44,647 bases of DNA from Sphingobacterium bovistauri (GCF_020295405.1 NZ_JADEYP010000033.1:1-44647); one strand, 5' to 3'; counted from the first letter of the stretch, positions 24,477 to 32,755 are shown. Made by a program: numbers and translations. Notes: generated by a model not told the origin, from the sequence alone.

Positions 24477-24843
24477 AAAATTATCTTATAAAAAAATGTA
24501 ATAAGCGTGAACACTTGTAAGATATACTATCTAAACTTGTACTTTGTAATTATTTTTATACTTGTAGCATATAAACCGAGATTATATAATAACACTATCT
24601 ACCTATTTTTATGACTATTACTTATTTTAATTCAATCATTCATCAATGCGTCCAGCATGATACCAATCTTAAAATGTATTTTGGATCACATTTCTCTTTT
24701 AGGTACTCTGTATGAGTATAAGCCTAATTAATAATAATCATAAACAATATACAGTTAAACTTTAATTAAATAGAGTTAATGTAGCATCCTAAAGTGATAT
24801 CGAGCGTAATACTTTAGGATGTTTTGGTTATTAGATTTGGCGA
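24477..24843. other. Gene-free AT-rich interval with one orphan hairpin
   Basis: No open frame here looks coding on either strand; the longest with an ATG is about 34 codons without family features. The only structure is an 11-bp perfect inverted repeat CATCCTAAAGT (24785-24795) with 24811-24821 and a 15-nt loop. Its T run (GTTTTGGTT) is on the plus strand, although the neighbouring genes that could use it are on the minus strand. Confidence 0.5.
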
Positions 24844-25467
24844 CTAAGACTTTTGAATATCAATCTTTGAAAAAACATAAAACATCTCCTTAGCTATTTC
24901 TAAACTTCGATCTGAATATACTTTATCTTGCAGTGAAGTATAATCTGATATTTTTGGATCTTCATATTGAACAGGTAGTCGGATTTCTGCGCCAGCGATA
25001 AATGGACAGCCATTATCTGCTTCAGAACAAGTCATAATAGCAGCAAAATTTCCAGCAGGGTTAAAGCTATGGTTATATTTTTTTGAAAAACTTATAATGG
25101 GCATCGTGTTTTTATCCATTTTTATGGCGTAAACTGTGTTATCATCTTTAGTTAGCGCAGACACCATAAAACCTTGGTTTTGAATAGTCTTTACTACCAT
25201 TGGGAATAAAGATGTTTCCTCTGTGCCACCCGAATAACAATAAACAGACGGAATTATATAGTAGTATGCAGCACATTGCCCCCAAATTTGTGCTAAATGA
25301 CTTCTACGGCTATTATGTGTACAAATGAAATTTAAATTAGTCGCTTGATTAACATGAATATTCAATTGTATATAATCAATTAAAGGCTGCAAAATAATTT
25401 TTCTTTCTGCTGAGATGACAGTGAAATCTTGGATTATAGCTATGGTATCTAGTAACTTTTCATACAT
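24844..25467 (-). CDS. Arsenate-reductase-like low-molecular-weight phosphatase family protein
   Basis: A 207-residue protein of the low-molecular-weight tyrosine phosphatase fold. The active-site loop CX5R is CTHNSRR (Cys49-Arg55). A second Cys pair seven residues apart (Cys146 and Cys153 in MTCSEADNGCPF) matches the redox pair of thioredoxin-coupled ArsC. So it is likely an arsenate reductase, or a relative, rather than a plain tyrosine phosphatase. It is longer than classic ArsC by an N-terminal extension of about 40 residues. It is third in an operon with ArsR and DUF6428 genes. No arsenite efflux gene follows. Confidence 0.82.
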   Translation of the reverse strand: MYEKLLDTIAIIQDFTVISAERKIILQPLIDYIQLNIHVNQATNLNFICTHNSRRSHLAQIWGQCAAYYYIIPSVYCYSGGTEETSLFPMVVKTIQNQGFMVSALTKDDNTVYAIKMDKNTMPIISFSKKYNHSFNPAGNFAAIMTCSEADNGCPFIAGAEIRLPVQYEDPKISDYTSLQDKVYSDRSLEIAKEMFYVFSKIDIQKS

Positions 25468-25478
25468 GTCAATCTAAT

Positions 25479-25946
25479 TTAACAACATCTTGAGCCTGGC
25501 GTACAAGAATTTTGACTTGATAAATTCACTAATTGGATCTTAGTTTTTTGAGAGGGGATACCACATTGATCTTCAGCCAAACATGCTGTCTGTTTATTCT
25601 TTAGTAAAAAGTGTGTGCCGTTAAAATCTAAATCGTATTTGCCAATAGTAGTGGATTGATACTCTACCTCAATTTCCGCATCCTCTATTCCTAATTTACT
25701 TTCAGATAGCTCGATAATACTAAGCAGTTTGCCAGGTTTCAATCGGTGCTCATAGTCATCAGCATTCCACAGTTGAAAATTAATAATTTTCTCAAGACGA
25801 ATAACTCCTCCACAATCAATGAATTTTTTAGTGACCTCACCAACCTCAGTCACATGAAAATGCTCCGGAACAAAGCTTCCGTTTTCTAGTTGAAATTCAA
25901 CATTATCTAAGGTAGGTAAAATGGATTTTATTTGTGATAGTTTCAT
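25479..25946 (-). CDS. DUF6428 family protein
   Basis: A 155-residue protein of the DUF6428 group, which in Bacteroidota regularly sits between arsR and an arsC-like gene. Visible features are the N-terminal LDNVEFQLENGSFVPEHFHV and the Cys in KKFIDCGG. The C-terminal half is Cys-rich, ending SCTPGSRCC, which could bind As(III) or another soft metal. Its biochemical role is unknown. It is preceded 28 bp upstream by arsR and followed 11 bp downstream by the phosphatase gene. Confidence 0.8.
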   Translation of the reverse strand: MKLSQIKSILPTLDNVEFQLENGSFVPEHFHVTEVGEVTKKFIDCGGVIRLEKIINFQLWNADDYEHRLKPGKLLSIIELSESKLGIEDAEIEVEYQSTTIGKYDLDFNGTHFLLKNKQTACLAEDQCGIPSQKTKIQLVNLSSQNSCTPGSRCC

Positions 25947-25974
25947 ATTCTTATTAATTTATTTTAGATTTCAT

Positions 25975-26304
25975 TTAGCAACAGGTATTTAATTGAATAG
26001 TTTGATTTAAAAAAGTATTTATTATATCTTTTGCGTTCACCCAGACCTCTTCATCAATACAATAGCAAACAGATTTACCTTCGATGGTGCCCCTTATTAA
26101 TCCAGCCTGTTTTAACTCTTTTAGATGTTGAGATATAGTAGCTTGCGCTAGCCCTATTTCATCTACTAAACTTGTACATATACATGAATTTTGTTGTTGA
26201 ATGTACCCCAAAATAGCTAGCCGTGCTGGATGACCTAACACTTTGAATAGTACAGAAAGTCTATTCTGTTCTTCTGTAAATCTTTCCTTTTTTGTAATTC
26301 CCAT
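25975..26304 (-). CDS. ArsR family metalloregulator
   Basis: A 109-residue winged-helix repressor. The recognition region reads LAQATISQHLKELKQAGLIRG, followed by the wing EGKSVCYCID. Candidate As(III) ligands are Cys41 and Cys43 (SCICT) in the helix where ArsR-type sensors have theirs, Cys80 and Cys82 in the wing, and the terminal pair Cys108-Cys109. It heads an operon with DUF6428 and an ArsC-like gene and is divergent from marR. A partly palindromic site at 26320-26335, just ahead of its ATG, is a likely operator. Confidence 0.92.
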   Translation of the reverse strand: MGITKKERFTEEQNRLSVLFKVLGHPARLAILGYIQQQNSCICTSLVDEIGLAQATISQHLKELKQAGLIRGTIEGKSVCYCIDEEVWVNAKDIINTFLNQTIQLNTCC

Positions 26305-26319
26305 TATTATTTAAATAAC

Positions 26320-26335
26320 ATCGCAATATTACGAT
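26320..26335 (-). promoter_or_regulatory. Candidate ArsR operator
   Basis: ATCGCAATATTACGAT reads as an inverted repeat ATCG-N8-CGAT with a nearly symmetrical AT core, 15-31 bp ahead of the arsR ATG. Position and symmetry fit autorepression. Confidence 0.5.
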
Positions 26336-26393
26336 ATTAAATAGTGAGTTACAAATTCGTGTTAAAATAATCTCCAAAAGCACAGAAAATTAT

Positions 26394-26401
26394 TACCTTT
26401 G
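26394..26401 (+). promoter_or_regulatory. -7 box (TACCTTTG) of the marR operon
   Basis: Exact TAnnTTTG match, 22 nt before the marR ATG. The 20-bp palindrome at 26404-26423 lies across the expected transcription start. Confidence 0.5.
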
Positions 26402-26403
26402 CA

Positions 26404-26423
26404 ATAGTTATATATATAACTAT
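26404..26423 (+). promoter_or_regulatory. Perfect 20-bp palindrome, candidate MarR operator
   Basis: ATAGTTATATATATAACTAT is a perfect palindrome lying between the -7 box and the ATG it abuts. The position fits a MarR dimer blocking its own operon. Confidence 0.65.
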
Positions 26424-26864
26424 ATGGATAAAAAAAATATTGCTATTGAACTAAATGGCGTGGATTTATTAAAACACGCGCTTTTTAAAGATTATAATTT
26501 TCCAAAAGAAATCGCTCATTTAAATCTTACACAAGAAAGGATTTTAATGACAGTAAAAAATTCAAGTAACCTAACCATGGTGACTATTGCTAGAGCTATC
26601 GGATTGGAAAAAGGACCATTTTCACAAACCGTAGATAAACTAGCAGAGATGCAACTATTGGAACGTGTGAGACAAGTATCAGACAAAAGAAAAGTTTTTC
26701 TGAAACTTACAGAAAAAGGAGAGGAGCTGGCCAAAATCGTAGAAGATAGTATGAGATTACATTTTAATGAAAAAATTAAAATGTTGACAACAGACGAGAT
26801 TCGCGAGATTTTCCAGGCGTTAGACTCTATTCAAAAAATAGCTAAAATTTTAATTTCAAAATAA
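26424..26864 (+). CDS. MarR family transcriptional regulator
   Basis: A 146-residue winged-helix regulator. The central helix-turn-helix is LTMVTIARAIGLEKGPFSQT, followed by VDKLAEMQLLERV and the wing RQVSDKRKVFLKLTEKGEEL, which is the MarR signature (D-x-R). It is the first gene of a two-gene operon with the DUF2798 protein 5 bp downstream, which is probably its main target together with itself. The palindrome directly ahead of the ATG supports autoregulation. The effector is unknown. Confidence 0.9.
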   Translation: MDKKNIAIELNGVDLLKHALFKDYNFPKEIAHLNLTQERILMTVKNSSNLTMVTIARAIGLEKGPFSQTVDKLAEMQLLERVRQVSDKRKVFLKLTEKGEELAKIVEDSMRLHFNEKIKMLTTDEIREIFQALDSIQKIAKILISK

Positions 26865-26869
26865 ATTAT

Positions 26870-27352
26870 ATGAGTATGTTGCCAGTAAACAAAAAGGAAA
26901 ATTTAGTTTACACATTTTTGATGGTAATTGTCATGGCTGCTGTCATGACAACTTACAATGTCACATGGAAGGAGGGGATCTCTGTCGAAAGTATAAGAAA
27001 AGCATGGTTGATTTTCCCATTAACTTTTGTGATAGCTTTTATTGTAGAATGGTTTTTCGTTAGTAAAACAGCTTTTGCACTAATTAATAAATTAATAAAA
27101 CAGAATGATACATTGCCAAAAAAAATCTTTATTAGTGCTTTTTGCTTTGTGGCACAAATGGTAATTCTAATGTCTTTAATTGGATCATTACTGTTTAATG
27201 AATTTAATAAAAATTGGTTTTCAGAACTAATAATAACAATTTCGCGAAACTTTATTATGGCTTATCCATTACAAATATTAATAGCAGCGCCGTTAGTTGG
27301 ATTCGTTTTCAGGAAACTGTTTCCGCTAGGAACAATAGTAAGTGAAAAATAA
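26870..27352 (+). CDS. DUF2798 domain membrane protein
   Basis: A 160-residue membrane protein with four hydrophobic helices arranged as two similar halves: YTFLMVIVMAAVMTTYNV plus WLIFPLTFVIAFIVEWF, then AFCFVAQMVILMSLIGSLLF plus FIMAYPLQILIAAPLVG. Two DUF2798 units in tandem fit this pattern. Its function is unknown; relatives are often found under MarR or TetR control, as here. Confidence 0.8.
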   Translation: MSMLPVNKKENLVYTFLMVIVMAAVMTTYNVTWKEGISVESIRKAWLIFPLTFVIAFIVEWFFVSKTAFALINKLIKQNDTLPKKIFISAFCFVAQMVILMSLIGSLLFNEFNKNWFSELIITISRNFIMAYPLQILIAAPLVGFVFRKLFPLGTIVSEK

Positions 27353-27375
27353 TCATCACTATGATTAAGTTAACT

Positions 27376-27412
27376 AAGACGAGCTCAATATGATATTGGG
27401 CTCATCTTGTTA
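27376..27412 (+). terminator. Hairpin downstream of the marR-DUF2798 operon
   Basis: A 16-bp imperfect stem AAGACGAGCTCAATAT (27376-27391) with 27393-27408, two G-U pairs, with a tight loop at ATGAT. The tail is only weakly T-rich, so termination efficiency is uncertain. Confidence 0.6.
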
Positions 27413-27494
27413 TAAACAGTCATTTGTGCACATGCCATGTATTTGGCTTTTTCATTTATGTGAGTTGTTATAACATTTGATGAGAAAATAAAAT

Positions 27495-27581
27495 TTATCT
27501 TTTACGCATGCATAAATTGTTTGGTAGACTTCCCTGTTTCGCAAACGCAATCTGAGCTTCTGTAAATTTCGATCTTTTCAT
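27495..27581 (-). pseudogene. Remnant of an IS3-family orfA (transposase N-terminus)
   Basis: The minus strand starts MKRSKFTEAQIAFA, the characteristic N-terminus of IS3/IS407-type OrfA proteins. It then runs KQGSLPNNLCMRKR to a stop after only 28 codons, where a full OrfA has about 90-100. It keeps a strong AGGAGG ribosome site six bases before the ATG. Upstream, AATCGGACGATTTAAGATTAG and a CCCTCC stretch (27618-27655) are probably part of the element's end. The rest of the element is gone. The surrounding interval 27413-27830 contains no other gene. Confidence 0.7.
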
Positions 27582-27830
27582 CGTTTTCCTCCTAGTTTAA
27601 AATTAGTTAATCAATAGGATTTCTCTAATCTTAAATCGTCCGATTTTTAGGAGGGAGATCAGGGAGGTCAAAAAAAATGGAAAGGCTACACAAAAACCTC
27701 ATTCATTTGATAAAAGTGAAAGAGGTTTGATGTGTTATAAAATGTTAATAATTAGCTTGTTGATTTGCGTTTTTAGAAAAATTTTATAATTTTAGTTTCT
27801 AATTATAAACTAACCAATCCTAATAAAAGA

Positions 27831-30347
27831 ATGAGAGTATTAACCTTATTATTTCTATTTTTTTGTGTACAATTGCAAGCACAGGTCCCCAAATCACTTC
27901 ATGGTTTTTGGCAATTTCATGTAGATAAACCCGGTAATTGGAATGCTTTTCATATAGGTGAAAATTATGTCGAATTATTCTATAAAATCTATAAAGTGCA
28001 AACTGTAGATCAACAAGGAAGTGAAATTCGAATCGTACTAGAAAATGAAGCCGAACCGATTTCTTTGACGGTTTTTGATTTAGCGGATACAAAAGGTAAA
28101 TTCAAATTCAATGTCAGAAAGGATACGATTCAAGCTGTTCAGTTGAAGTCAGATCCCGATATCGAGCTCATGGCTCTAAATTCAATCGATTTGTTGAGGA
28201 ATAATTGGAGACTTTCCCAGGAAGGTTTTCCTCGTCTATCTGTATCTAATAATTCTTTATCTATAGGTGAGGAGAATTGGAATGTAGATTGGATAGGGAA
28301 ATATAAGCTAAATAATGAATATCGTGCATTAGTAAATCGTAATGGTGAACACAAAATGTTCTATATCAGCCCAAATGGTAGCCAACTAAAACTAGTTTAT
28401 GATATGAAACCAAATTTCTATACCAAGGAGTCAAAATTTGATTTCGTGTATAGTTTCTTCGGAAATTGGTTTGATGAGACAACGAATAAGTGGAAGTATG
28501 GCTTCTTTGAGGATTTTGCCATCATCAACGGAAAAGTTTTTACTTACGATACGATGAAAAAAAAGGCTAATGATGTAGAAATTACTTTAATTGATGCAGG
28601 TACGAATAAAAAGTCTAAGCTGAAATTTAAAATTCAAGATGAGAAGGTCATTGTTGGTAAGGATTCTTACGCAAAGGTGAATAAGTTTCTTCCAGCTTAT
28701 AAAGGTGAAGATTTGACAGTCTTCCATGATTCCAAATTTTCTAAAATGGATACGGCTATTATTAGCGGGTACCTGCGTAATAATACTTCGAAAGATCCTT
28801 TTACGGTTGGTGTTAACAATTGGATGACCGGTGAAGCAGAAAATTTCTACGGTGATATCGATGAGCAAGGTTTTTTTACCGTCAAGGTGCCCTTATATAA
28901 TACTTCACAAGCTTTTATAGATTGGCGTCGAGCTAGTTTTATAGACGTATTGACTCCTGGCGAAAAATATTTTGTCTTTAAGGATTTAGCAACTGGGGAG
29001 ACTTTGTTTTTAGGTGATAATGAAAGACTACATAATGAGGTTGTGAAATATAATGATTATACAAACAAGAATAATATTCGACCTAAAACAAATGCTGAAT
29101 ATCAAGCGCAATATCAATACGAACGTTCGCTAAAGGATACCGTATATCTAAACCTCAAATTAGCGCAACTAGATAGTTTGAAAAATATAGATCAGAATTT
29201 TCTAAAAGAATCAAATGTTTCAGCTCGTACAAAATATTTTATCAATAAGTTTACTGATTATAGTATTGCAAGCGATTTGATGCAGAAAAAATTTCAGTTA
29301 GATTATAATAAGAAAGAGAAATTTTCGGATAAGTATATGTCTGTTGTAAAACAAAAATTCTATGAGAATGGAGTAGCTCCGATAACGTTGGTTCGTGATA
29401 ATAATACTTTTTTGAAAGATTATCTAGATTATCATAATAGCACAGTATTTCCTCAATTAAGTGAGGTTCTTTTGTCATTTAATGATTTAGGTTTGTTAAA
29501 ATTGTCTGAAAGAGTAAAAGAATATGCCTTATTTCATAAAAATGCTATTCGGTCAGGTAATGGAATTAAAGCTGATGAGATAGAGAAAAAATATTCAGGT
29601 GTATCTAAAGAATTCAATGATGTTCTATCTGATAATAGATTATTGATAGAACCGTATATATATTTAAAGGCAAGAGTTTTAGATCCAATGAAATCTTATA
29701 AAAAATTTGGTAATACTACCATTGCAGAAGTTTTTCATACAAGAAATATGATGAATGAATTTAAAACTAATCCAAACCCTTTATCTAAGGTTTTTTTGGA
29801 ACAGGTGTTAGGTAGTCTATCAAATGAGTTCTTGAAAGAATTTATCAATAAGGAAAATCATAAATTAGAAAAAATTAGTTCTGGTAAATTTAAATACGCT
29901 GATAATTTAAAAAATACTGATCACCTGAAAGAATCCAAAGATGCAGACAAGATTATCGCTGAAATTTTGACGCCACACAAAGGGAAAGTCGTTTATGTGG
30001 ATTTTTGGGGTACCTGGTGTGGACCCTGTGTAGCGGAGATGGCTTATGCACCAGCAGCAAAGAAAGCGATGGAAGACAAAGATGTCGTGTTTATTTATTT
30101 AGCCAATGGAACTTCCAAATCAGCATGGGAGAATTTTATCAAAGCTAAGGCTTTAGAAGGTAAAAATGTTTATCACTATAATCTTCCAAACGAACAACAG
30201 TCTATGGTAGAGCGTAGGTTAGAGGTTCCACATTTCCCGACATATATGTTATTTGATAAACAAGGGAATTTAGTAAATAAGCAAGCACCAAGACCTAGTG
30301 ACTTGGCTGCTTTGACTAAGGAAATAGATCAGTTATTAACTAAATAA
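27831..30347 (+). CDS. Large secreted TlpA-like thioredoxin-fold protein
   Basis: An 838-residue protein exported by an N-terminal signal (VLTLLFLFFCVQLQAQ). About 690 residues of mainly beta-rich then helical sequence have no family I can name. The last 140 residues are a thioredoxin-fold domain of the TlpA/ResA kind: YVDFWGTWCGPCVAEM with the active site WCGPC at 729-733, and the cis-Pro loop VPHFPTY at about 799-805. It probably acts as a disulfide reductase or isomerase in the periplasm, with the long N-terminal part giving specificity. It is transcribed alone, with a strong terminator behind it. Confidence 0.85.
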   Translation: MRVLTLLFLFFCVQLQAQVPKSLHGFWQFHVDKPGNWNAFHIGENYVELFYKIYKVQTVDQQGSEIRIVLENEAEPISLTVFDLADTKGKFKFNVRKDTIQAVQLKSDPDIELMALNSIDLLRNNWRLSQEGFPRLSVSNNSLSIGEENWNVDWIGKYKLNNEYRALVNRNGEHKMFYISPNGSQLKLVYDMKPNFYTKESKFDFVYSFFGNWFDETTNKWKYGFFEDFAIINGKVFTYDTMKKKANDVEITLIDAGTNKKSKLKFKIQDEKVIVGKDSYAKVNKFLPAYKGEDLTVFHDSKFSKMDTAIISGYLRNNTSKDPFTVGVNNWMTGEAENFYGDIDEQGFFTVKVPLYNTSQAFIDWRRASFIDVLTPGEKYFVFKDLATGETLFLGDNERLHNEVVKYNDYTNKNNIRPKTNAEYQAQYQYERSLKDTVYLNLKLAQLDSLKNIDQNFLKESNVSARTKYFINKFTDYSIASDLMQKKFQLDYNKKEKFSDKYMSVVKQKFYENGVAPITLVRDNNTFLKDYLDYHNSTVFPQLSEVLLSFNDLGLLKLSERVKEYALFHKNAIRSGNGIKADEIEKKYSGVSKEFNDVLSDNRLLIEPYIYLKARVLDPMKSYKKFGNTTIAEVFHTRNMMNEFKTNPNPLSKVFLEQVLGSLSNEFLKEFINKENHKLEKISSGKFKYADNLKNTDHLKESKDADKIIAEILTPHKGKVVYVDFWGTWCGPCVAEMAYAPAAKKAMEDKDVVFIYLANGTSKSAWENFIKAKALEGKNVYHYNLPNEQQSMVERRLEVPHFPTYMLFDKQGNLVNKQAPRPSDLAALTKEIDQLLTK

Positions 30348-30365
30348 ATCGAAACATTAATAGTC

Positions 30366-30416
30366 TCAAAGCAAAAAGCGTCGGTAGAGGAACTCTACCG
30401 ACGCTTTTTGCTTTGA
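30366..30416 (+). terminator. Strong bidirectional terminator, 24-bp stem
   Basis: TCAAAGCAAAAAGCGTCGGT continues to 30389 and pairs perfectly with 30393-30416, leaving a 3-nt apex. The long T runs sit inside the stem. It ends the TlpA-like gene on the plus strand and abuts the stop of the Kup-like fragment on the minus strand. Confidence 0.8.
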
Positions 30417-30417
30417 A

Positions 30418-30654
30418 TTAATTCAATCGCTTAAGATTGATTTTTTGAGTGGTTGGGACATTGAGCGGAACACGTTCCAAACCAAATCCTTTTTCTTCAC
30501 TAAGCGAAAGTTTTTTCAGAACGCGATAAATTTCCATAATGATATGGTCGCTCCAACTTAGATCAGAGGTTTTGGTAAATACTTTTACTAATTCGACGAA
30601 AAAAAAAATCACTGGAATATTATGTTTTTTGTTAAGACCTAAAACGCTTATCGA
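30418..30654 (-). pseudogene. C-terminal fragment resembling a Kup potassium transporter
   Basis: A minus-strand frame reads SISVLGLNKKHNIPVIFFFVE, WSDHIIMEIYRVLKKLSLSE, GFGLERVPLN and ends INLKRLN. The order LNKKHNI, an amphipathic middle, then LSLSE-x-GFGL...VPL...NLKR resembles the cytoplasmic C-terminus of Bacteroidota Kup-type K+ uptake proteins. The membrane part is absent: an in-frame stop lies just upstream, the only start is a GTG at 30612, and about two residues seem missing between GFGL and ERVPL. It is read as a leftover of a deleted gene. The family call is from memory of the C-terminal pattern and is moderate. Confidence 0.45.
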
Positions 30655-30823
30655 AAATCATAAAAAATCCATATTTCAAAGAACGGCGCAATATCTACCC
30701 CTCATTGTGTCTTATAATTTATATTATGTTAAATAGATAATTTTACACTCTCCTTTATTCATTAGGTTCACCATCAAATTATCATGTTTAAAACTTTAAT
30801 GGTATATTCCTATTATATTGGTT

Positions 30824-30831
30824 TACTTTTG
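30824..30831 (+). promoter_or_regulatory. -7 box (TACTTTTG) of the cation transporter gene
   Basis: Exact TAnnTTTG match 18 nt before the ATG at 30850. No good -33 TTG is present at the usual distance. Confidence 0.4.
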
Positions 30832-30849
30832 CTACACAACTAAAAAAGT

Positions 30850-31755
30850 ATGTCAACGCCGCAATCACAGAAAGCAAAAAAAACAATCTATTTTAGCATC
30901 CTTGGAAGTTTTGGATTAGCTACTATCAAATGGTTCGCTGGTTTTTTCGGAAATTCGTTTGCGCTAATTGCAGACGCTATAGAATCTACATCAGATATTT
31001 TTGCATCCATTTTGGTATTGCTAGGAATTAAATATTCTGAGCGACCAGCAGATAAAACACATCCATACGGGCATGGTCGTATTGAGCCTTTAATAACTTT
31101 TATAGTCGTTATTTTCTTAGTTATTTCAGCGACTATTATCGCTTATACAAGTTTAATTAATATCCAAACTCCTCATGAGCCACCTAAGTCATGGACTTTA
31201 ATCGTATTAGGTTTAATAATTGTTTGGAAAGAAATTAGCTATCATGTAGTGATGAGTCGTGCAAAACAATTAAATAGCAGCTCCTTAAAAGCAGATGCTT
31301 GGCATCACCGAAGCGATGCGATCACCTCTATCGCAGCGTTTATTGGTATTTCAATGGCTCTTCTGTTGGGTGATGGCTACCAAAGTGCTGATGATTGGGC
31401 TGCCCTATTCGCTTCAGGATTTATTCTATATAATTGCTATCGTATTTTTAGGCCTGCTTTGGGTGAAATTATGGATGAAAATCTATATGACGACATAGTT
31501 GATTTAATAAAGCTTAAGTCTCTTGATGTAAAGAGAGTTATGGATACAGAAAAGTGTTTCGTTCGTAAAAATGGCATGTTCTTTTTAGTAGATATTCATG
31601 CTATTGTTCCAGGAGACCTTACCGTAAAAGAAGGCCACGATGTCGCACATCAATTGAAAGATTATTTGATGCAACAAATACCCGAAATTTCAAATGTTTT
31701 CGTCCATATTGAGCCATTTAATCCACAAGTTTATGAATCATTATCCAATCAATAA
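30850..31755 (+). CDS. Cation diffusion facilitator family transporter
   Basis: A 301-residue CDF protein, a proton-coupled exporter of divalent metals in the inner membrane. It has six hydrophobic helices in the first 200 residues and a cytoplasmic regulatory domain at the C-terminus (VKRVMDTEKCFVRKNGMFFL, then DYLMQQIPEISNVFVHIEP). The helix 5 site is HHRSD (HxxxD), as in zinc and cadmium exporters. The helix 2 site reads ESTSD, with Glu where Zn exporters have His. Metal choice is therefore open (Zn, Fe, Mn or Co). It stands alone. Confidence 0.92.
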   Translation: MSTPQSQKAKKTIYFSILGSFGLATIKWFAGFFGNSFALIADAIESTSDIFASILVLLGIKYSERPADKTHPYGHGRIEPLITFIVVIFLVISATIIAYTSLINIQTPHEPPKSWTLIVLGLIIVWKEISYHVVMSRAKQLNSSSLKADAWHHRSDAITSIAAFIGISMALLLGDGYQSADDWAALFASGFILYNCYRIFRPALGEIMDENLYDDIVDLIKLKSLDVKRVMDTEKCFVRKNGMFFLVDIHAIVPGDLTVKEGHDVAHQLKDYLMQQIPEISNVFVHIEPFNPQVYESLSNQ

Positions 31756-31756
31756 T

Positions 31757-32755
31757 TTAAAAGTATTGTGGATAGGCAAATATACCGGGTATACCTCCGG
31801 TATGGATATATAGCACCTTCTCTCCTTTTTTGATTACATTATTTTGTATATCCATAATTACCCCTGTAAAAGCCTTTGATGTGTATACAGGATCTAAAAA
31901 TATGCCTTCATTTTTTGCTAAAAATTTGATGGTATCAATATGATATTCTTCTGGAACACCATACGCTGCGCCAGAGTATTCATTCGATAGTACAATATTT
32001 TCAAGGGTTAGGTTGGGTTTTTCACCACATAGTGCTAATGCTTCATTGGCAATTTTAAGTGTGTGTCCTGCCAGCTGACCTTCATCAGGCTCAACATTAT
32101 AGGCTTTAATTTTTGTTTTAGATGAAGACAATGCATTTCCAACTACTAGACCTCCGTGTGTTCCCCCTGAGCCTGAAGCAGATGTGATCAAATCAAAACG
32201 AATACCCAAGTCGTTAGCTTGTTGCAATATTTCGAAATAACAATCAACATAACCCAATGTACCCAAAGCATTCGAGCCCCCCACGGGGATGACGTATGGC
32301 CTCGCTCCTTCTTTTTCCAACAGTATAGTTCGTTCAGCTATAGCTTGATATGCACTGTTGTTGTCTTGAACTTGGTGAATCGTTGCGTCGATAATATTGT
32401 TTAGTATTTTATTTCCATTACTAAAATAAGCTTGCTCAGTCACAGGAACGGATTTTTTTAAGAATAATTCAATTTCGAATCCATGCATTTTGGATGCTAT
32501 AGCAGTCATGCGTGCGTGATTGGATTGTAGCGCACCTATGGTGAATATATGCGTAGCATTCTTCTTTTGAGCCTCACCTAATAGATACTCTAATTTTCGA
32601 AGTTTATTTCCTCCAAAGCCTAAGGAAAACAAATCATCACGCTTGATGTATAAGTCTACACCTAAAAGATTACTTATGTTACGCAAAAAATATATAGCTG
32701 ATGGATATTCTATTAGCTTTAATTTAGGGTGCTTTTTCAAACTTATTCTTGTCAT
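31757..32755 (-). CDS. PLP-dependent ACC deaminase / D-cysteine desulfhydrase family protein
   Basis: A fold-type II PLP enzyme of 332 residues. The PLP lysine lies in FGGNKLRKLEYLLGEA, preceded by DLYIKRDDLFSLG. The phosphate-binding region is SASGSGGTHGGLVVG, and GALQSNHARMTA carries a conserved Asn. This group includes 1-aminocyclopropane-1-carboxylate deaminase and D-cysteine desulfhydrase; which one cannot be settled by eye. I chose the ATG at 32755 (MTRISLKKHPKLKLIEYPS), where family members begin; the longer frame from 32851 adds 32 residues without family features. Confidence 0.85.
   Translation of the reverse strand: MTRISLKKHPKLKLIEYPSAIYFLRNISNLLGVDLYIKRDDLFSLGFGGNKLRKLEYLLGEAQKKNATHIFTIGALQSNHARMTAIASKMHGFEIELFLKKSVPVTEQAYFSNGNKILNNIIDATIHQVQDNNSAYQAIAERTILLEKEGARPYVIPVGGSNALGTLGYVDCYFEILQQANDLGIRFDLITSASGSGGTHGGLVVGNALSSSKTKIKAYNVEPDEGQLAGHTLKIANEALALCGEKPNLTLENIVLSNEYSGAAYGVPEEYHIDTIKFLAKNEGIFLDPVYTSKAFTGVIMDIQNNVIKKGEKVLYIHTGGIPGIFAYPQYF

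Noticed and set aside
24601..24723. Short plus-strand frame starting MTITYFNSIIHQCVQHD in the gap before rpsF.
   Set aside because: Only about 34 codons, with no ribosome site, promoter or family pattern; treated as chance.
27704..27732. Hairpin AAACCTC...GAGGTTT considered as a regulatory element of the TlpA-like gene.
   Set aside because: Its T run is on the minus strand and it lies in IS-derived DNA about 100 bp upstream of the gene; no clear link.
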